Positions 8,839-18,732 are shown, counted from the first letter of the stretch. The stretch is 64,000 nucleotides of DNA from Betaproteobacteria bacterium (GCA_027492485.1 JAPUER010000060.1:1-64000), one strand, 5' to 3'. The notes: generated by a model not told the origin, from the sequence alone. A program made the numbers and translations.

Positions 8839-9819
8839 ATGCTGGCGTTTCTTCTCCGTCGACTGACGCAATCGCTGCTGGTGCTGGCGGCCATGAGCGT
8901 GCTGGTCTTCATCGGCGTTTACCTGATCGGCAACCCGGTCGACATTCTCATCAGCAGCCAGGCCGATCAGGCCGAGCGTGACCGCGCCATCGTCGCGCTC
9001 GGGCTCGACAAACCGCTGTGGGCACAGTACGGGAGTTTCGTGCTCGGCGCCGTCACCGGCGATCTCGGGCGCAGCTTCGCCCATGGCGTGCCGGCGCTGG
9101 AACTGATCCTGCAGCGAATGCCGGCAACGCTCGAACTGGCGTTCATCGCGATGCTGATCGCGGTGGGGCTGGGTATTCCGCTCGGCCTCGTCGCCGGATT
9201 ACGGCCGAACGGGGCGCTCGGCAAGGGCATCATGGCCGCCTCGATCCTTGGTTTCAGCCTGCCGACGTTCTGGGTAGGTCTGATGCTGATCATGCTGTTT
9301 GCCGTTTTTCTTGGCTGGCTGCCGTCCAACGGCCGCGGCGAAACGCGCGAGCTGTTCGGCATTGGCTGGAGTTTTCTCACCGCCGACGGCTGGGCGCACC
9401 TGATTCTGCCGGCGATCAATCTGGCGTTGTTCAAGCTGTCGCTGCTGATCCGCCTTACCCGTGCCGGCGTGCGCGAAGCGCTGGCGATGGACTACGTGAA
9501 GTTCGCCCGCGCCAAGGGGCTGACCGCCGGGCGCATCGTCGGCGTGCACGTGCTCAAGAACATCATGATTCCGATCGTCACCGTGATCGGGCTGGAGTTC
9601 GGCTCCGTGGTGGCGTTCGCCGTGGTGACCGAAAGCGTGTTCGCCTGGCCGGGCATGGGCAAGCTGCTGATCGATTCGATCAACGTGCTCGACCGGCCGG
9701 TGATCGTTGCCTACCTTCTGATCATCGTCAGCCTGTTTGTCCTGATCAACCTGCTGGTCGATCTGGCGTACTCTGCGCTCGACCCGCGGGTACGGCTTGG
9801 CGATGCCGGGGCCCACTGA
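8839..9819 (+). CDS. Peptide/nickel-type ABC transporter permease, DppB-like
   Basis: A 326-aa inner-membrane permease of the DppB/OppB family with six predicted membrane segments. It begins MLAFLLRRLTQSLLVL as DppB proteins do. The EAA loop is readable as REALAMDYVKFARAKGL (about residues 213-229). The C-terminal stretch DLAYSALDPRVRLG is family-typical. The gene leads a four-gene operon (two permeases, two ATPases) with overlapping ends. No peptide-binding protein gene is adjacent, so the periplasmic component must be encoded elsewhere. Confidence 0.9.
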   Translation: MLAFLLRRLTQSLLVLAAMSVLVFIGVYLIGNPVDILISSQADQAERDRAIVALGLDKPLWAQYGSFVLGAVTGDLGRSFAHGVPALELILQRMPATLELAFIAMLIAVGLGIPLGLVAGLRPNGALGKGIMAASILGFSLPTFWVGLMLIMLFAVFLGWLPSNGRGETRELFGIGWSFLTADGWAHLILPAINLALFKLSLLIRLTRAGVREALAMDYVKFARAKGLTAGRIVGVHVLKNIMIPIVTVIGLEFGSVVAFAVVTESVFAWPGMGKLLIDSINVLDRPVIVAYLLIIVSLFVLINLLVDLAYSALDPRVRLGDAGAH

Positions 9820-10715
9820 TGACGGCTCCGGTTGACAGCGTCAGCGCCTCGCTGTGGCGCGAAAAAGCCAGCGAATTCGCGGCCGACCGCATGGCGATGG
9901 CCGGGCTCGTGTTGTTGCTGTTGATCGTGCTTGCCGCGCTGGGCGCACCGCTGCTGTCGCCACAGAATCCGTATGACCTGGCGCAACTGGATGTGCTCGA
10001 TGCGCGGCTGCCGCCGGGCAGCGCGGCGGCGGACGGCGGGCACTATTGGCTGGGTAGCGACGAGCAGGGGCGCGATCTGCTTTCGGCGATTCTCTACGGG
10101 TTGCGGATCAGCCTGGGTGTCGGCGTGCTGTCGACGCTGATCGCGGTGACGGTGGGTCTGCTGGTCGGCCTGTTGGCGGCCTACAAGGGCGGACGCTGGG
10201 ACAGCGTGATCATGCGCATTGTCGACATCCAGCTTTCGTTTCCGGCGATTCTGATCGCGCTAATCCTGCTGGCGGTGCTCGGGCAGGGTATCGGAAAGAT
10301 CATCGCGGCGCTGGTGACGGTGCAATGGGCGTACTACGCACGCACGGTGCGCGGCGCCGCGCTGGCCGAAAAGAACAAGGACTACATCGCCGCCGCGCAG
10401 GGGCTGGCGCTGCCGGCCAGTCGTGTGGTGCTGCGCCATCTGCTGCCAAATTGCCTGCCACCGCTGATCGTGGTGGCGTCGGTGCAGGTGGCCCATGCGA
10501 TCGCGCTGGAAGCCACGCTGTCGTTTCTCGGTCTGGGTCTGCCGATCACCGAGCCTTCGCTCGGGCTGCTGATCGCCAACGGCTATCAATATTTACTGTC
10601 GGGCAAATACTGGGTCACCTTCTTCCCCGGCGTCGCACTGTTGCTCACCATCGTCAGCATCAACCTCGTCGCCGACCAGCTTCGCGATGTCCTCAACCCA
10701 AGGCTCGCCAAATGA
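9819..10715 (+). CDS. Peptide-type ABC transporter permease, DppC-like
   Basis: A 298-aa permease of the DppC/OppC family, partner of the preceding DppB-like protein. An N-terminal OppC extension with one membrane segment (about 25-45) precedes the permease domain. GSDEQGRDLLSAILYGLRISL and the EAA region AEKNKDYIAAAQGL are characteristic. The start overlaps the upstream stop (TGATG) and its own stop overlaps the next start (ATGA), so translation of the operon is coupled. In-frame sequence further upstream lies inside dppB and is not used. Confidence 0.9.
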   Translation: MTAPVDSVSASLWREKASEFAADRMAMAGLVLLLLIVLAALGAPLLSPQNPYDLAQLDVLDARLPPGSAAADGGHYWLGSDEQGRDLLSAILYGLRISLGVGVLSTLIAVTVGLLVGLLAAYKGGRWDSVIMRIVDIQLSFPAILIALILLAVLGQGIGKIIAALVTVQWAYYARTVRGAALAEKNKDYIAAAQGLALPASRVVLRHLLPNCLPPLIVVASVQVAHAIALEATLSFLGLGLPITEPSLGLLIANGYQYLLSGKYWVTFFPGVALLLTIVSINLVADQLRDVLNPRLAK

Positions 10716-11701
10716 GCGCGCCGCTGCTGGACGTTCGCGGCCTGCAGACGTGGTTCGCCACTGCCGCCGGAGAAGTGCGTGCCGTCGACGGTGTCGATCT
10801 GGCCGTCGCGGCCGGTGAAGTTCTTGGACTGGTCGGCGAATCCGGCTCCGGCAAATCGGTGACCGGTTTCTCGATCATGGGGCTGGTCGATCCACCGGGG
10901 CGGGTGGTGGCCGGCGATATCCGCTTTGCCGGCCGCTCGCTGTCCGGCTTGTCGGAGCAGCAATGGCGGGCGCTGCGCGGGCGCGACATCGCGATGATCT
11001 TTCAGGATCCGATGCTGACGTTGAATCCGGTGCTTCGGATCGACACCCAGATCATCGAGGCGATCCGGGCGCATGCCGACGTCGGCACCCACCGCGCGCG
11101 CGAGTGGGCGCAGCAGGCGCTGGCTGAGGTGGGAATACCGTCGCCGGCGGAGCGGATGCTCGCCTATCCGCACCAGTTCTCGGGCGGCATGCGGCAGCGG
11201 GTGGCGATCGCCATCGCCTTGCTGCATGGGCCCAAGCTGCTGGTGGCCGATGAGCCGACGACCGCGCTCGACGTGACGATCCAGGGGCAAATACTGGCCC
11301 AGGTGCAGTCGTTGGCCGCCAGTCGCGGGATGGCGGTCATCTGGATTACGCACGATCTGTCGGTCGTGAGCGGTCTGGCCGATCGACTGGCGGTGATGTA
11401 CGGCGGGCGCATTGTCGAGGAAGGGCCGACAGCCGAGGTGCTCGGCACCCCGGCGCACCCGTACACGCGGGCGTTGCTGCGCTCGTTGCCATCCCAGAAC
11501 GCACCGGGCAAACCGCTGGCGCAGATCCCGGGCGCACCGCCGCGCCTGATCGGCGAACGCAGCGGATGCGCGTTCGCGCCGCGCTGCGCGGTGGCGGTGC
11601 CGCGCTGTGCGGTCGACGACCCAACTTCGACGCTGGCGCAGGGGCGATCGGCGCGTTGCCACTTCGCGTTCGATGGCCGGCCCCAGCCGCAGGAAGCATG
11701 A
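10712..11701 (+). CDS. Peptide-type ABC transporter ATPase, DppD-like
   Basis: A 329-aa ATPase of the Dpp/Opp pair. It has Walker A GESGSGKSVTG, Q-loop MIFQDPMLTLNP, signature FSGGMRQRVAIA, Walker B LLVADEPTTALD and H-loop WITHDLSVV. The C-terminal oligopeptide/dipeptide extension (about residues 240-325) follows. Its four cysteines are spaced Cx5C, x6, C, then one near the end (GCAFAPRC ... RC ... RCHF). A similar cysteine set holds an iron-sulfur cluster in a mycobacterial DppD; whether this protein does is untested. Confidence 0.9.
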   Translation: MSAPLLDVRGLQTWFATAAGEVRAVDGVDLAVAAGEVLGLVGESGSGKSVTGFSIMGLVDPPGRVVAGDIRFAGRSLSGLSEQQWRALRGRDIAMIFQDPMLTLNPVLRIDTQIIEAIRAHADVGTHRAREWAQQALAEVGIPSPAERMLAYPHQFSGGMRQRVAIAIALLHGPKLLVADEPTTALDVTIQGQILAQVQSLAASRGMAVIWITHDLSVVSGLADRLAVMYGGRIVEEGPTAEVLGTPAHPYTRALLRSLPSQNAPGKPLAQIPGAPPRLIGERSGCAFAPRCAVAVPRCAVDDPTSTLAQGRSARCHFAFDGRPQPQEA

Positions 11702-12714
11702 TGACGAGCGACGCGACAGTCGGTGCGGCGCCGATTCTTCGGGTGACCGGCGTTTCCCGGCGCTTCGTCAAACCGCTGGGGTGGGCCGAGCAACTGGCCA
11801 ATCGCTTCGGTGCCGGCTATCGCGAGACCGTCGTGCAGGCGCTCGACGATGTGTCGTTCGCGGTGGCGCGCGGCGAGGTGCTCGGTTTGGTTGGCGAATC
11901 CGGCTGCGGCAAGAGCACGCTGGGCCGCATCATCGCGGGACTGTTGCCGGCAACGGCGGGCAGCGTCGATTTCGTGACCGCCGATGGCGGCAACGCAGCG
12001 CACGACGCGGCGGGGCGGCGCCGCGCAAGACTGGCGCGGCAAATGATTTTTCAGGATCCGTCGGCATCGCTCAATCCGCGTATGCGGGTCGTCGATCAGG
12101 TCGGCGAGGCTGCCGTTGCGCACGGACTGGTGGCCGCGTCGGACATGCGGCCTTACGTGCTTGCACTGCTGCAACAGGTGGGTCTCGATGCCTCCGCGCT
12201 CGGGCGCTATCCGCACCAGTTTTCGGGCGGCCAACGAGCGCGGATCGGCATCGCGCGTGCACTTGCGGTGAAACCCGAGTTGCTGGTGTGCGACGAATCG
12301 GTCGCCGCGCTTGATGTGTCGGTACAGGCACAGGTGCTCAATCTGTTTGCCGAGTTGCGACGGGCACTCGGCCTGACTTATGTGTTCATCAGTCACGACC
12401 TCGGCGTGGTGCGGCATTTGAGCGATCGGGTGGCGGTGATGTATCTGGGGCGCATCGTGGAGATCGGGCCGGCAGCGCTGATCTTTTCGGCGCCACGCCA
12501 TCCGTATACACAGGCGTTGCTGGCGGCGATGCCGCGTGTCCAGACCGGGCGGCAACACTTCAGCGCGATCAGCGGCGAGGTTGCGTCCCCGGTCAATCCG
12601 CCCGGCGGATGCCATTTCCATCCTCGCTGTCCGCGCGCCACGGCCCGCTGCGCCACCGAAGCACCGGCGGTCGTCGAGCGCAACGGCGTGCGGGTGATGT
12701 GTCACTTTCCATGA
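11701..12714 (+). CDS. Peptide-type ABC transporter ATPase, DppF-like
   Basis: A 337-aa ATPase forming the second nucleotide-binding subunit. It carries Walker A GESGCGKSTLG, signature FSGGQRARIGIA, Walker B LLVCDESVAALD (Ser replaces the usual Pro after Asp-Glu) and H-loop FISHDLGVV. The C-terminal domain again has the Cx5C-x6-C cysteine set (GCHFHPRCPRATARC, final Cys near the end). Two consecutive ATG codons are possible. The second (11701) is placed six bases after AGGA and overlaps the previous stop by one base; the first is at 11698. Confidence 0.9.
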   Translation: MTSDATVGAAPILRVTGVSRRFVKPLGWAEQLANRFGAGYRETVVQALDDVSFAVARGEVLGLVGESGCGKSTLGRIIAGLLPATAGSVDFVTADGGNAAHDAAGRRRARLARQMIFQDPSASLNPRMRVVDQVGEAAVAHGLVAASDMRPYVLALLQQVGLDASALGRYPHQFSGGQRARIGIARALAVKPELLVCDESVAALDVSVQAQVLNLFAELRRALGLTYVFISHDLGVVRHLSDRVAVMYLGRIVEIGPAALIFSAPRHPYTQALLAAMPRVQTGRQHFSAISGEVASPVNPPGGCHFHPRCPRATARCATEAPAVVERNGVRVMCHFP

Positions 12715-12742
12715 ACTTTTCTGAAATCGAGAGATAGCCAAA

Positions 12743-13486
12743 ATGAGCGTGCGTAACCGCTGGGTGATCGGCAACTGGAAGATGAACGGCTCGCTGGCGG
12801 CCAATGCGGCCTTGCTGGGCGCGGTCGCGAGCGCCCCGCCGAGTGCAGGCACGCTCGGCGTCTGCGTGCCGTTTCCCTATCTTGGGCAAACGCAGTCGTT
12901 GCTCGGCGGCAGCGCGGTGGCGTGGGGCGCGCAGGACGTCAGCGAGCATGCGTCGGGCGCGTTCACGGGCCAGGTGAGCGCCGCGATGCTGGTCGAGTTC
13001 GCGTCCACGCTGGTGCTGGCCGGGCACTCGGAGCGCCGGCAGTACAACGCCGAAAGCAGCGAACTCGTCGCGCGCAAGGCGTCGGCAGCGCTCGACGCCG
13101 GAATGACGCCCGTTATCTGCGTCGGCGAAACGCTGGCGGAGCGTGAAGCCGGCGATGCCGAAGCTGTAGTGCGGCGGCAACTCGACGCCTGCAAGAGCGT
13201 ATTGCAGCGAGCGGGCGGTGCCGCCATCGTCGCCTACGAACCGGTGTGGGCGATCGGTACCGGCAAGACGGCAACGCCGGACGAGGCGCAGGCGATGCAC
13301 GCGTTCATTCGGGCCACGTTGCGCGCGCTTGCTGCCGACGCGGACGCGACGAGCATCCTGTACGGCGGCAGCGTCAAGGCAGGCAACGCGCGGGAGCTGT
13401 TCACCAGGCCCGACATCGACGGTGGATTGATCGGCGGCGCCTCGCTGGTCGCGGCGGATTTTCTGGCAATCGCCGCAGCGCTCTGA
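12743..13486 (+). CDS. tpiA: Triosephosphate isomerase
   Basis: A 247-aa glycolytic enzyme interconverting dihydroxyacetone phosphate and glyceraldehyde-3-phosphate. The active-site Lys is in GNWKMNG near the start, the catalytic His is in GHSERR, and the catalytic Glu is in the signature AYEPVWAIGTG. The phosphate-binding loop is YGGSVKAGN. Length is normal. The order tpiA-secG-tRNA-Leu-nuo is the one commonly seen in betaproteobacteria. Confidence 0.97.
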   Translation: MSVRNRWVIGNWKMNGSLAANAALLGAVASAPPSAGTLGVCVPFPYLGQTQSLLGGSAVAWGAQDVSEHASGAFTGQVSAAMLVEFASTLVLAGHSERRQYNAESSELVARKASAALDAGMTPVICVGETLAEREAGDAEAVVRRQLDACKSVLQRAGGAAIVAYEPVWAIGTGKTATPDEAQAMHAFIRATLRALAADADATSILYGGSVKAGNARELFTRPDIDGGLIGGASLVAADFLAIAAAL

Positions 13487-13570
13487 GCGCCGGGCGCCCG
13501 CTCGCGGTCATGCAGTTGCGCGGCAGAGTTCGCCGGGCTGCCTGGGGCTGCTCTATCGCAGTGCAATATG

Positions 13571-13576
13571 TATAAT
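13571..13576 (+). promoter_or_regulatory. Consensus -10 hexamer immediately before secG
   Basis: TATAAT, a perfect -10 match, ends nine bases before the secG start codon. No good -35 lies at normal spacing. If used, transcription would begin within a base or two of the secG ATG, giving a nearly leaderless message; this fits the absence of a Shine-Dalgarno sequence there. It may instead mainly feed the tRNA downstream. Confidence 0.4.
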
Positions 13577-13584
13577 GGCAGGCT

Positions 13585-13929
13585 ATGGAATTTGTTCTTC
13601 TCGCAGTTCACGTCATCGCGGCCGCCGCCATTTTGGTGCTGGTGCTTTTGCAGCATGGCAAAGGCGCCGACATGGGTGCAGCGTTCGGCAGCGGTTCGGC
13701 CGGTAGCGTGTTTGGCGCGGCCGGATCGGCCAACTTTCTCAGCCGCGCGACGGGTGTCGCCGCGACGATTTTCTTTGCCACCAGCGTTGCACTGACCTAC
13801 GTCGGTGCCCATCGCTCGAACGCCGCAGGCGGCGTGATGCAAGGCGTAACAGGTGAACCGGCAAAGACGGAGCAGAGCGCGCCTGCGGCGGTCGTTCCGG
13901 CAGTGCCCAAGTCCGATATTCCGAAGTAG
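13585..13929 (+). CDS. secG: Preprotein translocase subunit SecG
   Basis: A 114-aa inner-membrane subunit that assists the SecYEG channel. Two membrane helices (about residues 3-20 and 50-70) flank the conserved LLQHGKGADMGAAFG and SGSAGSVFGAAGSANFLSR loops. The tail after residue 75 is Ala/Pro-rich and low in complexity, as often seen in SecG. No Shine-Dalgarno precedes the ATG. Confidence 0.93.
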   Translation: MEFVLLAVHVIAAAAILVLVLLQHGKGADMGAAFGSGSAGSVFGAAGSANFLSRATGVAATIFFATSVALTYVGAHRSNAAGGVMQGVTGEPAKTEQSAPAAVVPAVPKSDIPK

Positions 13930-13972
13930 TGGGAGCCCTCGATTTCTTGATAAATCGTAAGGTTCACGTATA

Positions 13973-14057
13973 GCCGTCGTGGTGAAATTGGTAGACACGC
14001 TATCTTGAGGGGGTAGTGGCGAAAGCTGTGCGAGTTCGAGTCTCGCCGACGGCACCA
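13973..14057 (+). tRNA. tRNA-Leu (anticodon GAG)
   Basis: An 85-nt class II tRNA. The acceptor stem is GCCGTCG with CGACGGC, the anticodon stem is CTATC with GGTAG around loop TTGAGGG (anticodon GAG), there is a long variable arm, and the T-arm GCGAG/CTCGC encloses TTCGAGT. The CCA end is encoded. It reads CUC and CUU codons. Its position between secG and nuoA is the conserved betaproteobacterial one. Confidence 0.97.
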
Positions 14058-14090
14058 ACAACAGCAGTCCTGGCAGCGCTTCGCCAGGCG

Positions 14091-14128
14091 CAAGGAGGCG
14101 GGGCAATAAGATGTTCCGCCTTTTTTTT
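14091..14128 (+). terminator. Rho-independent terminator after tRNA-Leu
   Basis: The stem AGGCGG / CCGCCT, extendable by A-T and G-T pairs, has a 15-nt loop and is followed by an unbroken run of eight T. It would end the tRNA (and secG) transcript 15 bases before the nuoA start, so nuo is likely transcribed from read-through or from a promoter within this gap. Confidence 0.75.
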
Positions 14129-14143
14129 GGGGATTTTTGAGTC

Positions 14144-14503
14144 ATGTCGCTAGAAGCCTATGTCCCGATCCTGATGTTCATGATCGTGGGCCTTGCGTTT
14201 GGTTGCGTTCTGCTCATCGCCGGCTGGCTCGTCTCGCCTTCGCGGCCCGACCCGGACAAAATGTCTCCCTACGAGTGCGGCTTCGAAGCATTTGAAGACG
14301 CGCGCATGCGCTTTGACGTGCGCTACTACCTCGTCGCGATCCTGTTCATTCTGTTCGATCTCGAAATTGCATTTCTGTTTCCCTGGGCGGTGGCGCTCAA
14401 GGAAATCGGCTTCGTCGGCTTCATTGCCATGATGGTCTTCCTTGCCATTCTGACGGTCGGATTCGTCTACGAGTGGAAAAAAGGCGCCCTCGATTGGGAA
14501 TGA
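14144..14503 (+). CDS. nuoA: NADH-quinone oxidoreductase subunit A
   Basis: A 119-aa membrane subunit of respiratory complex I with three transmembrane helices. The conserved matrix-side loop [22 protein letters not shown] lies between helices 1 and 2, and the [13 protein letters not shown] motif lies in helix 2. It is the first gene of the complete 14-gene nuo operon. Confidence 0.97.
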   Translation: MSLEAYVPILMFMIVGLAFGCVLLIAGWLVSPSRPDPDKMSPYECGFEAFEDARMRFDVRYYLVAILFILFDLEIAFLFPWAVALKEIGFVGFIAMMVFLAILTVGFVYEWKKGALDWE

Positions 14504-14552
14504 GAGCAGACGGTTTTTGCGCGTGTCATTGCGCTACGGAGTGTGTTGAGTC

Positions 14553-15032
14553 ATGAGCCTGGAAGGCGTCCTCGAAAAGGGGTTTGTCACGACGAGCCTG
14601 GATACGCTGATCAACTGGTCACGCAACGGCTCGATGTGGCCGATGACGTTCGGCCTCGCCTGTTGCGCCGTCGAGATGATGCACGCCGGCGCGGCACGCT
14701 ACGACCTTGATCGCTTCGGCATCGTTTTCCGCCCGAGTCCGCGGCAGTCCGACGTCATGATCGTCGCCGGAACGCTGTGCAACAAGATGGCGCCCGCCCT
14801 GCGCAAGGTCTACGACCAGATGTCGGAGCCGCGCTGGGTGATTTCGATGGGCTCCTGCGCCAACGGCGGCGGCTACTACCACTACAGCTATTCGGTCGTT
14901 CGCGGTTGCGACCGCATCGTGCCGGTCGACGTTTACGTGCCGGGTTGCCCGCCGACGTCCGAGGCGCTGATCTACGGCATCCTGCAATTGCAGAACAAGA
15001 TTCGCCGTACCAACACCATCGCCCGGACCTGA
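14553..15032 (+). CDS. nuoB: NADH-quinone oxidoreductase subunit B
   Basis: A 159-aa peripheral-arm subunit that ligates the terminal [4Fe-4S] cluster N2, which hands electrons to quinone. The tandem-cysteine ligand motif ACCAVEMMH is near residues 35-43. The remaining ligands are in [10 protein letters not shown] and [10 protein letters not shown]. Length is normal for the family. Confidence 0.97.
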   Translation: MSLEGVLEKGFVTTSLDTLINWSRNGSMWPMTFGLACCAVEMMHAGAARYDLDRFGIVFRPSPRQSDVMIVAGTLCNKMAPALRKVYDQMSEPRWVISMGSCANGGGYYHYSYSVVRGCDRIVPVDVYVPGCPPTSEALIYGILQLQNKIRRTNTIART

Positions 15033-15048
15033 TGCCGGGGCTCGACAA

Positions 15049-15624
15049 ATGCTGAAAGACATTGTTTCCGAAGTGTTGGGTAGCAAGACGATTTCGATCG
15101 TTGCTGCGCTCGATGAAGTGACGGTGGTGGTGGCGCCGACCGATTGGTTAGACGTTTGCCGCACACTGCGGGATCATCCGCGGACAAGGTTCGATACGCT
15201 GATCGATCTCTGCGGCGTCGATTACTCGACCTACGGTGGCGAGGAGCGGGAGACCGGCAAATTCGCAACCGTCGTGCATCTGCTTTCCGTGGTGCTCAAC
15301 CAGCGCCTGCGCGTGCGTTGTGTCGCATCGGACGACTCTTTTCCTGTTGTCCATTCACTCGTCGACGTGTGGCCATCGGCGAACTGGTATGAACGGGAAG
15401 CGTTCGACCTGTTCGGCATCGTTTACGAAGGGCATCCCGACTTGCGCCGCATCCTGACCGACTATGGATTTGTCGGGCATCCGTTTCGCAAGGATTTCCC
15501 GACCTCCGGCTATGTCGAGATGCGTTACGACCCCGAACAGCGCCGCGTGCTCTACCAGCCGGTCACGATTGAGCCGCGCGAGAACACGCCGCGCATTGTT
15601 CGTGACGACAGCTATGCGAACTGA
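15049..15624 (+). CDS. nuoC: NADH-quinone oxidoreductase subunit C
   Basis: A 191-aa 30-kDa subunit of the peripheral arm, separate from NuoD rather than fused as in E. coli. The signature block runs [20 protein letters not shown] and is followed by [19 protein letters not shown]. It carries no cofactor and helps assemble the Q module with NuoB and NuoD. Confidence 0.97.
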   Translation: MLKDIVSEVLGSKTISIVAALDEVTVVVAPTDWLDVCRTLRDHPRTRFDTLIDLCGVDYSTYGGEERETGKFATVVHLLSVVLNQRLRVRCVASDDSFPVVHSLVDVWPSANWYEREAFDLFGIVYEGHPDLRRILTDYGFVGHPFRKDFPTSGYVEMRYDPEQRRVLYQPVTIEPRENTPRIVRDDSYAN

Positions 15625-15635
15625 GGCGTATCGAT

Positions 15636-16889
15636 ATGGCTGAAATTCGCAATTACACAATGAACTTCGGGCCGCAGCATCCGGCGGCCCACGGCGTGCT
15701 GCGTCTGGTGCTGGAGCTCGATGGCGAGACCATTCAGCGTGCCGACCCGCACATTGGCCTGCTGCATCGCGCGACGGAAAAGCTGGCGGAAAGCAAGACC
15801 TTCATCCAGTCCCTCCCGTACATGGACCGGCTCGACTATGTGTCGATGATGTCCAACGAACACGCCTATTGCCTGGCCATCGAGAAGCTGCTGCAACTGC
15901 CGGTGCCGGAACGTGCGCAGTACATCCGCGTGATGTTCGATGAGGTGACTCGCCTGCAGAACCACCTGCTGTGGCTCGGCTGTCATGCGCTGGACGTGGG
16001 CGCGATGACGGTGTTCCTGTATTGCTTCCGCGAACGTGAAGACCTTTTCGACGCCTATGAAGCGGTCTCCGGCGCGCGCATGCACGCGGCGTACTACCGC
16101 CCCGGTGGTGTCTACCGCGACCTGCCGGATCGCATGCCGCAGTATCAGGCATCGAAGATCCACAATGCGGCCGCGATCAAGCGGATGAACGAGAACCGCG
16201 AAGGCTCGTTCCTCGATTTCCTTGAGGACTTCAGCAATCGCTTCCCGACCTACGTCGATGAGTATGAAACATTGCTCACCGACAACCGCATCTGGAAGCA
16301 ACGTACCGTCGGTATTGGCGTCGTGAGCCCGGAGCGGGCGATGGCGCTTGGCTTCACCGGGGCGATGGTTCGCGGTTCCGGCATCGCGTGGGATTTGCGC
16401 AAGAAGCAACCCTACGAAGTCTACGACCGCATGGACTTCGATATTCCGGTCGGTGTCAATGGCGACTGCTACGACCGTTACCTCGTTCGCGTGCAGGAGA
16501 TGCGCGAGTCGAACAAGATCATCAAGCAATGCATCGCCTGGCTGCGCGCCAATCCGGGGCCAGTTATCAGCGACAACCACAAGGTGGCGCCGCCGAATCG
16601 CGAATCCATGAAGACCAACATGGAAGAGCTGATTCACCATTTCAAGCTGTTCACCGAAGGCATGCACGTGCCGCCGGGCGAAGCTTATGCAGCGATTGAG
16701 CATCCGAAGGGCGAGTTCGGTGTCTACATCGTCTCCGACGGCGCCAACAAACCGTATCGCCTGAAACTACGTGCGCCGGGCTTCGCGCATCTGGCCGCGC
16801 TCGACGAGATGTCGCGCGGCCACATGATTGCTGACGTGGTTGCCATCATCGGCACCCAGGACATCGTGTTCGGCGAGATTGACAGGTAA
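15636..16889 (+). CDS. nuoD: NADH-quinone oxidoreductase subunit D
   Basis: A 417-aa 49-kDa subunit related to NiFe-hydrogenase large subunits; with NuoB it forms the quinone-binding cavity. The N-terminal [21 protein letters not shown] and [12 protein letters not shown] include the conserved His near quinone. It ends with the canonical C-terminal GEIDR. Length is standard. Confidence 0.97.
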   Translation: MAEIRNYTMNFGPQHPAAHGVLRLVLELDGETIQRADPHIGLLHRATEKLAESKTFIQSLPYMDRLDYVSMMSNEHAYCLAIEKLLQLPVPERAQYIRVMFDEVTRLQNHLLWLGCHALDVGAMTVFLYCFREREDLFDAYEAVSGARMHAAYYRPGGVYRDLPDRMPQYQASKIHNAAAIKRMNENREGSFLDFLEDFSNRFPTYVDEYETLLTDNRIWKQRTVGIGVVSPERAMALGFTGAMVRGSGIAWDLRKKQPYEVYDRMDFDIPVGVNGDCYDRYLVRVQEMRESNKIIKQCIAWLRANPGPVISDNHKVAPPNRESMKTNMEELIHHFKLFTEGMHVPPGEAYAAIEHPKGEFGVYIVSDGANKPYRLKLRAPGFAHLAALDEMSRGHMIADVVAIIGTQDIVFGEIDR

Positions 16890-16895
16890 CAGAAG

Positions 16896-17378
16896 ATGGC
16901 ACTTTCGCAGGACTCACTTCGCAAGATCGATCGGGAGCTGGCCAAGTTCCCGGGCGATCAGCGGCAATCGGCCGTGATGGCCGCACTGCGCATTGCGCAA
17001 ACGGAACAGGGCTGGTTGTCCTCTGAGGTGATGCAGGAGATCGCCGACTACATCGGCATGCCGCCTATCGCGGTGTACGAGGTCGCGTCGTTCTACTCGA
17101 TGTACAACCTGAAACCGGTCGGCAAGCACAAGTTGACCGTCTGCACCAATCTCCCCTGCCAATTGCAGGGGGCGACCCACTGCGCCGAACACGCCAGGAA
17201 GAAACTCGGCATCGATTTCGGTGAAACAACCGCCGACGGTTTGTTCACGCTGAAGGAAGGTGAATGCTTCGGCGCCTGCGGTGATGCGCCGGTGTTTACC
17301 GTCAACAACCACGATGTTCGCGTCAAAGTGACGCCGGAGCGTTTCGACGCGCTGGTGGACGAACTGAAGAAGGCATAG
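16896..17378 (+). CDS. nuoE: NADH-quinone oxidoreductase subunit E
   Basis: A 160-aa 24-kDa subunit with a thioredoxin-like fold that holds the [2Fe-2S] cluster N1a. The four cysteine ligands are visible as CTNLPC (CxxxxC) and CFGAC (CxxxC). It lies 6 bases after nuoD and 9 bases before nuoF. Confidence 0.97.
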   Translation: MALSQDSLRKIDRELAKFPGDQRQSAVMAALRIAQTEQGWLSSEVMQEIADYIGMPPIAVYEVASFYSMYNLKPVGKHKLTVCTNLPCQLQGATHCAEHARKKLGIDFGETTADGLFTLKEGECFGACGDAPVFTVNNHDVRVKVTPERFDALVDELKKA

Positions 17379-17387
17379 GCGGCAGAC

Positions 17388-18686
17388 ATGCACTTCGGAC
17401 CCCATATCAATCCCGCACTGTTTGCCGATCTCCGGATCGACGACGCCAACGACTGGCGCATTGGCCCCTACCAGACGCGTGGCGGCTACGAGGCACTCAA
17501 GAAGATCCTGGCCGAAAAAATACCGCCGGATCAGGTGATTGCCGAGGTCAAGAAGTCTGCGCTGCGCGGGCGCGGCGGCGCCGGCTTTCCGACCGGCCTC
17601 AAGTGGAGCTTCATGCCGCGACAGTTCCCCGCCCAGAAGTACCTGGTCTGCAATTCGGACGAAGGCGAGCCGGGCACGTTCAAGGATCGCGACATCCTTC
17701 GCTACAACCCGCACATGGTGGTCGAAGGGATGACCATCGCTGCCTATGCGATGGGCATCTCGGTTGGCTACAACTACATTCACGGCGAGATTTTCCGCAT
17801 CTACGAGCAGTTCGAAGAAGCGCTCGATGAAGCACGCGCCGCAGGTTTCCTGGGCAACAACATTCTCGGTTCCGGCTTCGACTTCCAGTTGCATGCGTTC
17901 CACGGCTATGGTGCGTACATCTGCGGCGAAGAGACGGCGCTTCTGGAGTCCATCGAGGGCAAGAAAGGCCAGCCGCGATTCAAGCCACCGTTCCCGGCCA
18001 GTTTCGGCCTGTACGGCAAACCGACTACGATCAACAACACCGAAACCTTCGCCGCGGTGCCCTGGATCATGCGCAAGGGCGGCGAAGCTTTCCTGAATCT
18101 CGGCCTGCCCAACAACGGCGGCACCAAGCTCTTCTCGGTGTCTGGCGACGTCGAACGGCCCGGCAACTTCGAGATTCCGCTCGGCACCCCGTTCTCCAAA
18201 CTGCTTGAACTGGCTGGCGGCATTCGTGGCGGCAAGAAGATCAAGGCGGTGATTCCGGGCGGCTCGTCCGCCCCGGTCATCCCTGGTCACACGATGATGC
18301 AGACCAACATGGATTACGACTCGATTGCCAAGGCCGGCTCCATGCTTGGCTCCGGCGCCGTGATCGTGATGGACGAGACGCGCTGCATGGTGAAATCCCT
18401 GCTGCGCCTGTCCTATTTTTATTACGAGGAGTCGTGCGGTCAGTGCACGCCCTGTCGCGAAGGCACCGGCTGGATGTGGCGTATGGTCAATCGCATCGAG
18501 CATGGCGAGGGACGCATGGAAGACCTCGACGCACTCAACTCGGTTGCCGACAACATCCAGGGGCGCACCATTTGCGCGCTTGGCGATGCGGCGGCGATGC
18601 CGGTGCGCGCGTTCATCAAGCACTACCGCGACGAATTCCAGTACCACATTGAAAACAAGCGGTGTCTCGTACCCGCCTACGTCTGA
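17388..18686 (+). CDS. nuoF: NADH-quinone oxidoreductase subunit F
   Basis: A 432-aa 51-kDa subunit, the NADH dehydrogenase site with FMN and the [4Fe-4S] cluster N3. The nucleotide/FMN glycine-rich loop [14 protein letters not shown] is near residues 60-74, [14 protein letters not shown] follows, and the cluster motif [12 protein letters not shown] is near residue 350. The fourth Cys ligand is in GRTICALGD. Confidence 0.97.
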   Translation: MHFGPHINPALFADLRIDDANDWRIGPYQTRGGYEALKKILAEKIPPDQVIAEVKKSALRGRGGAGFPTGLKWSFMPRQFPAQKYLVCNSDEGEPGTFKDRDILRYNPHMVVEGMTIAAYAMGISVGYNYIHGEIFRIYEQFEEALDEARAAGFLGNNILGSGFDFQLHAFHGYGAYICGEETALLESIEGKKGQPRFKPPFPASFGLYGKPTTINNTETFAAVPWIMRKGGEAFLNLGLPNNGGTKLFSVSGDVERPGNFEIPLGTPFSKLLELAGGIRGGKKIKAVIPGGSSAPVIPGHTMMQTNMDYDSIAKAGSMLGSGAVIVMDETRCMVKSLLRLSYFYYEESCGQCTPCREGTGWMWRMVNRIEHGEGRMEDLDALNSVADNIQGRTICALGDAAAMPVRAFIKHYRDEFQYHIENKRCLVPAYV

Positions 18687-18732
18687 TCAAACGGCGAACC
18701 AGCGAACGACACAGGACATTGCAAGCCCGCTC

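Noticed and set aside
8643..8912. Extending the crystallin protein to an ATG at 8912
   Set aside because: This would run across the start of the divergent dppB gene and bury the signal peptide; the ATG at 8642 has a proper ribosome binding site and signal peptide.
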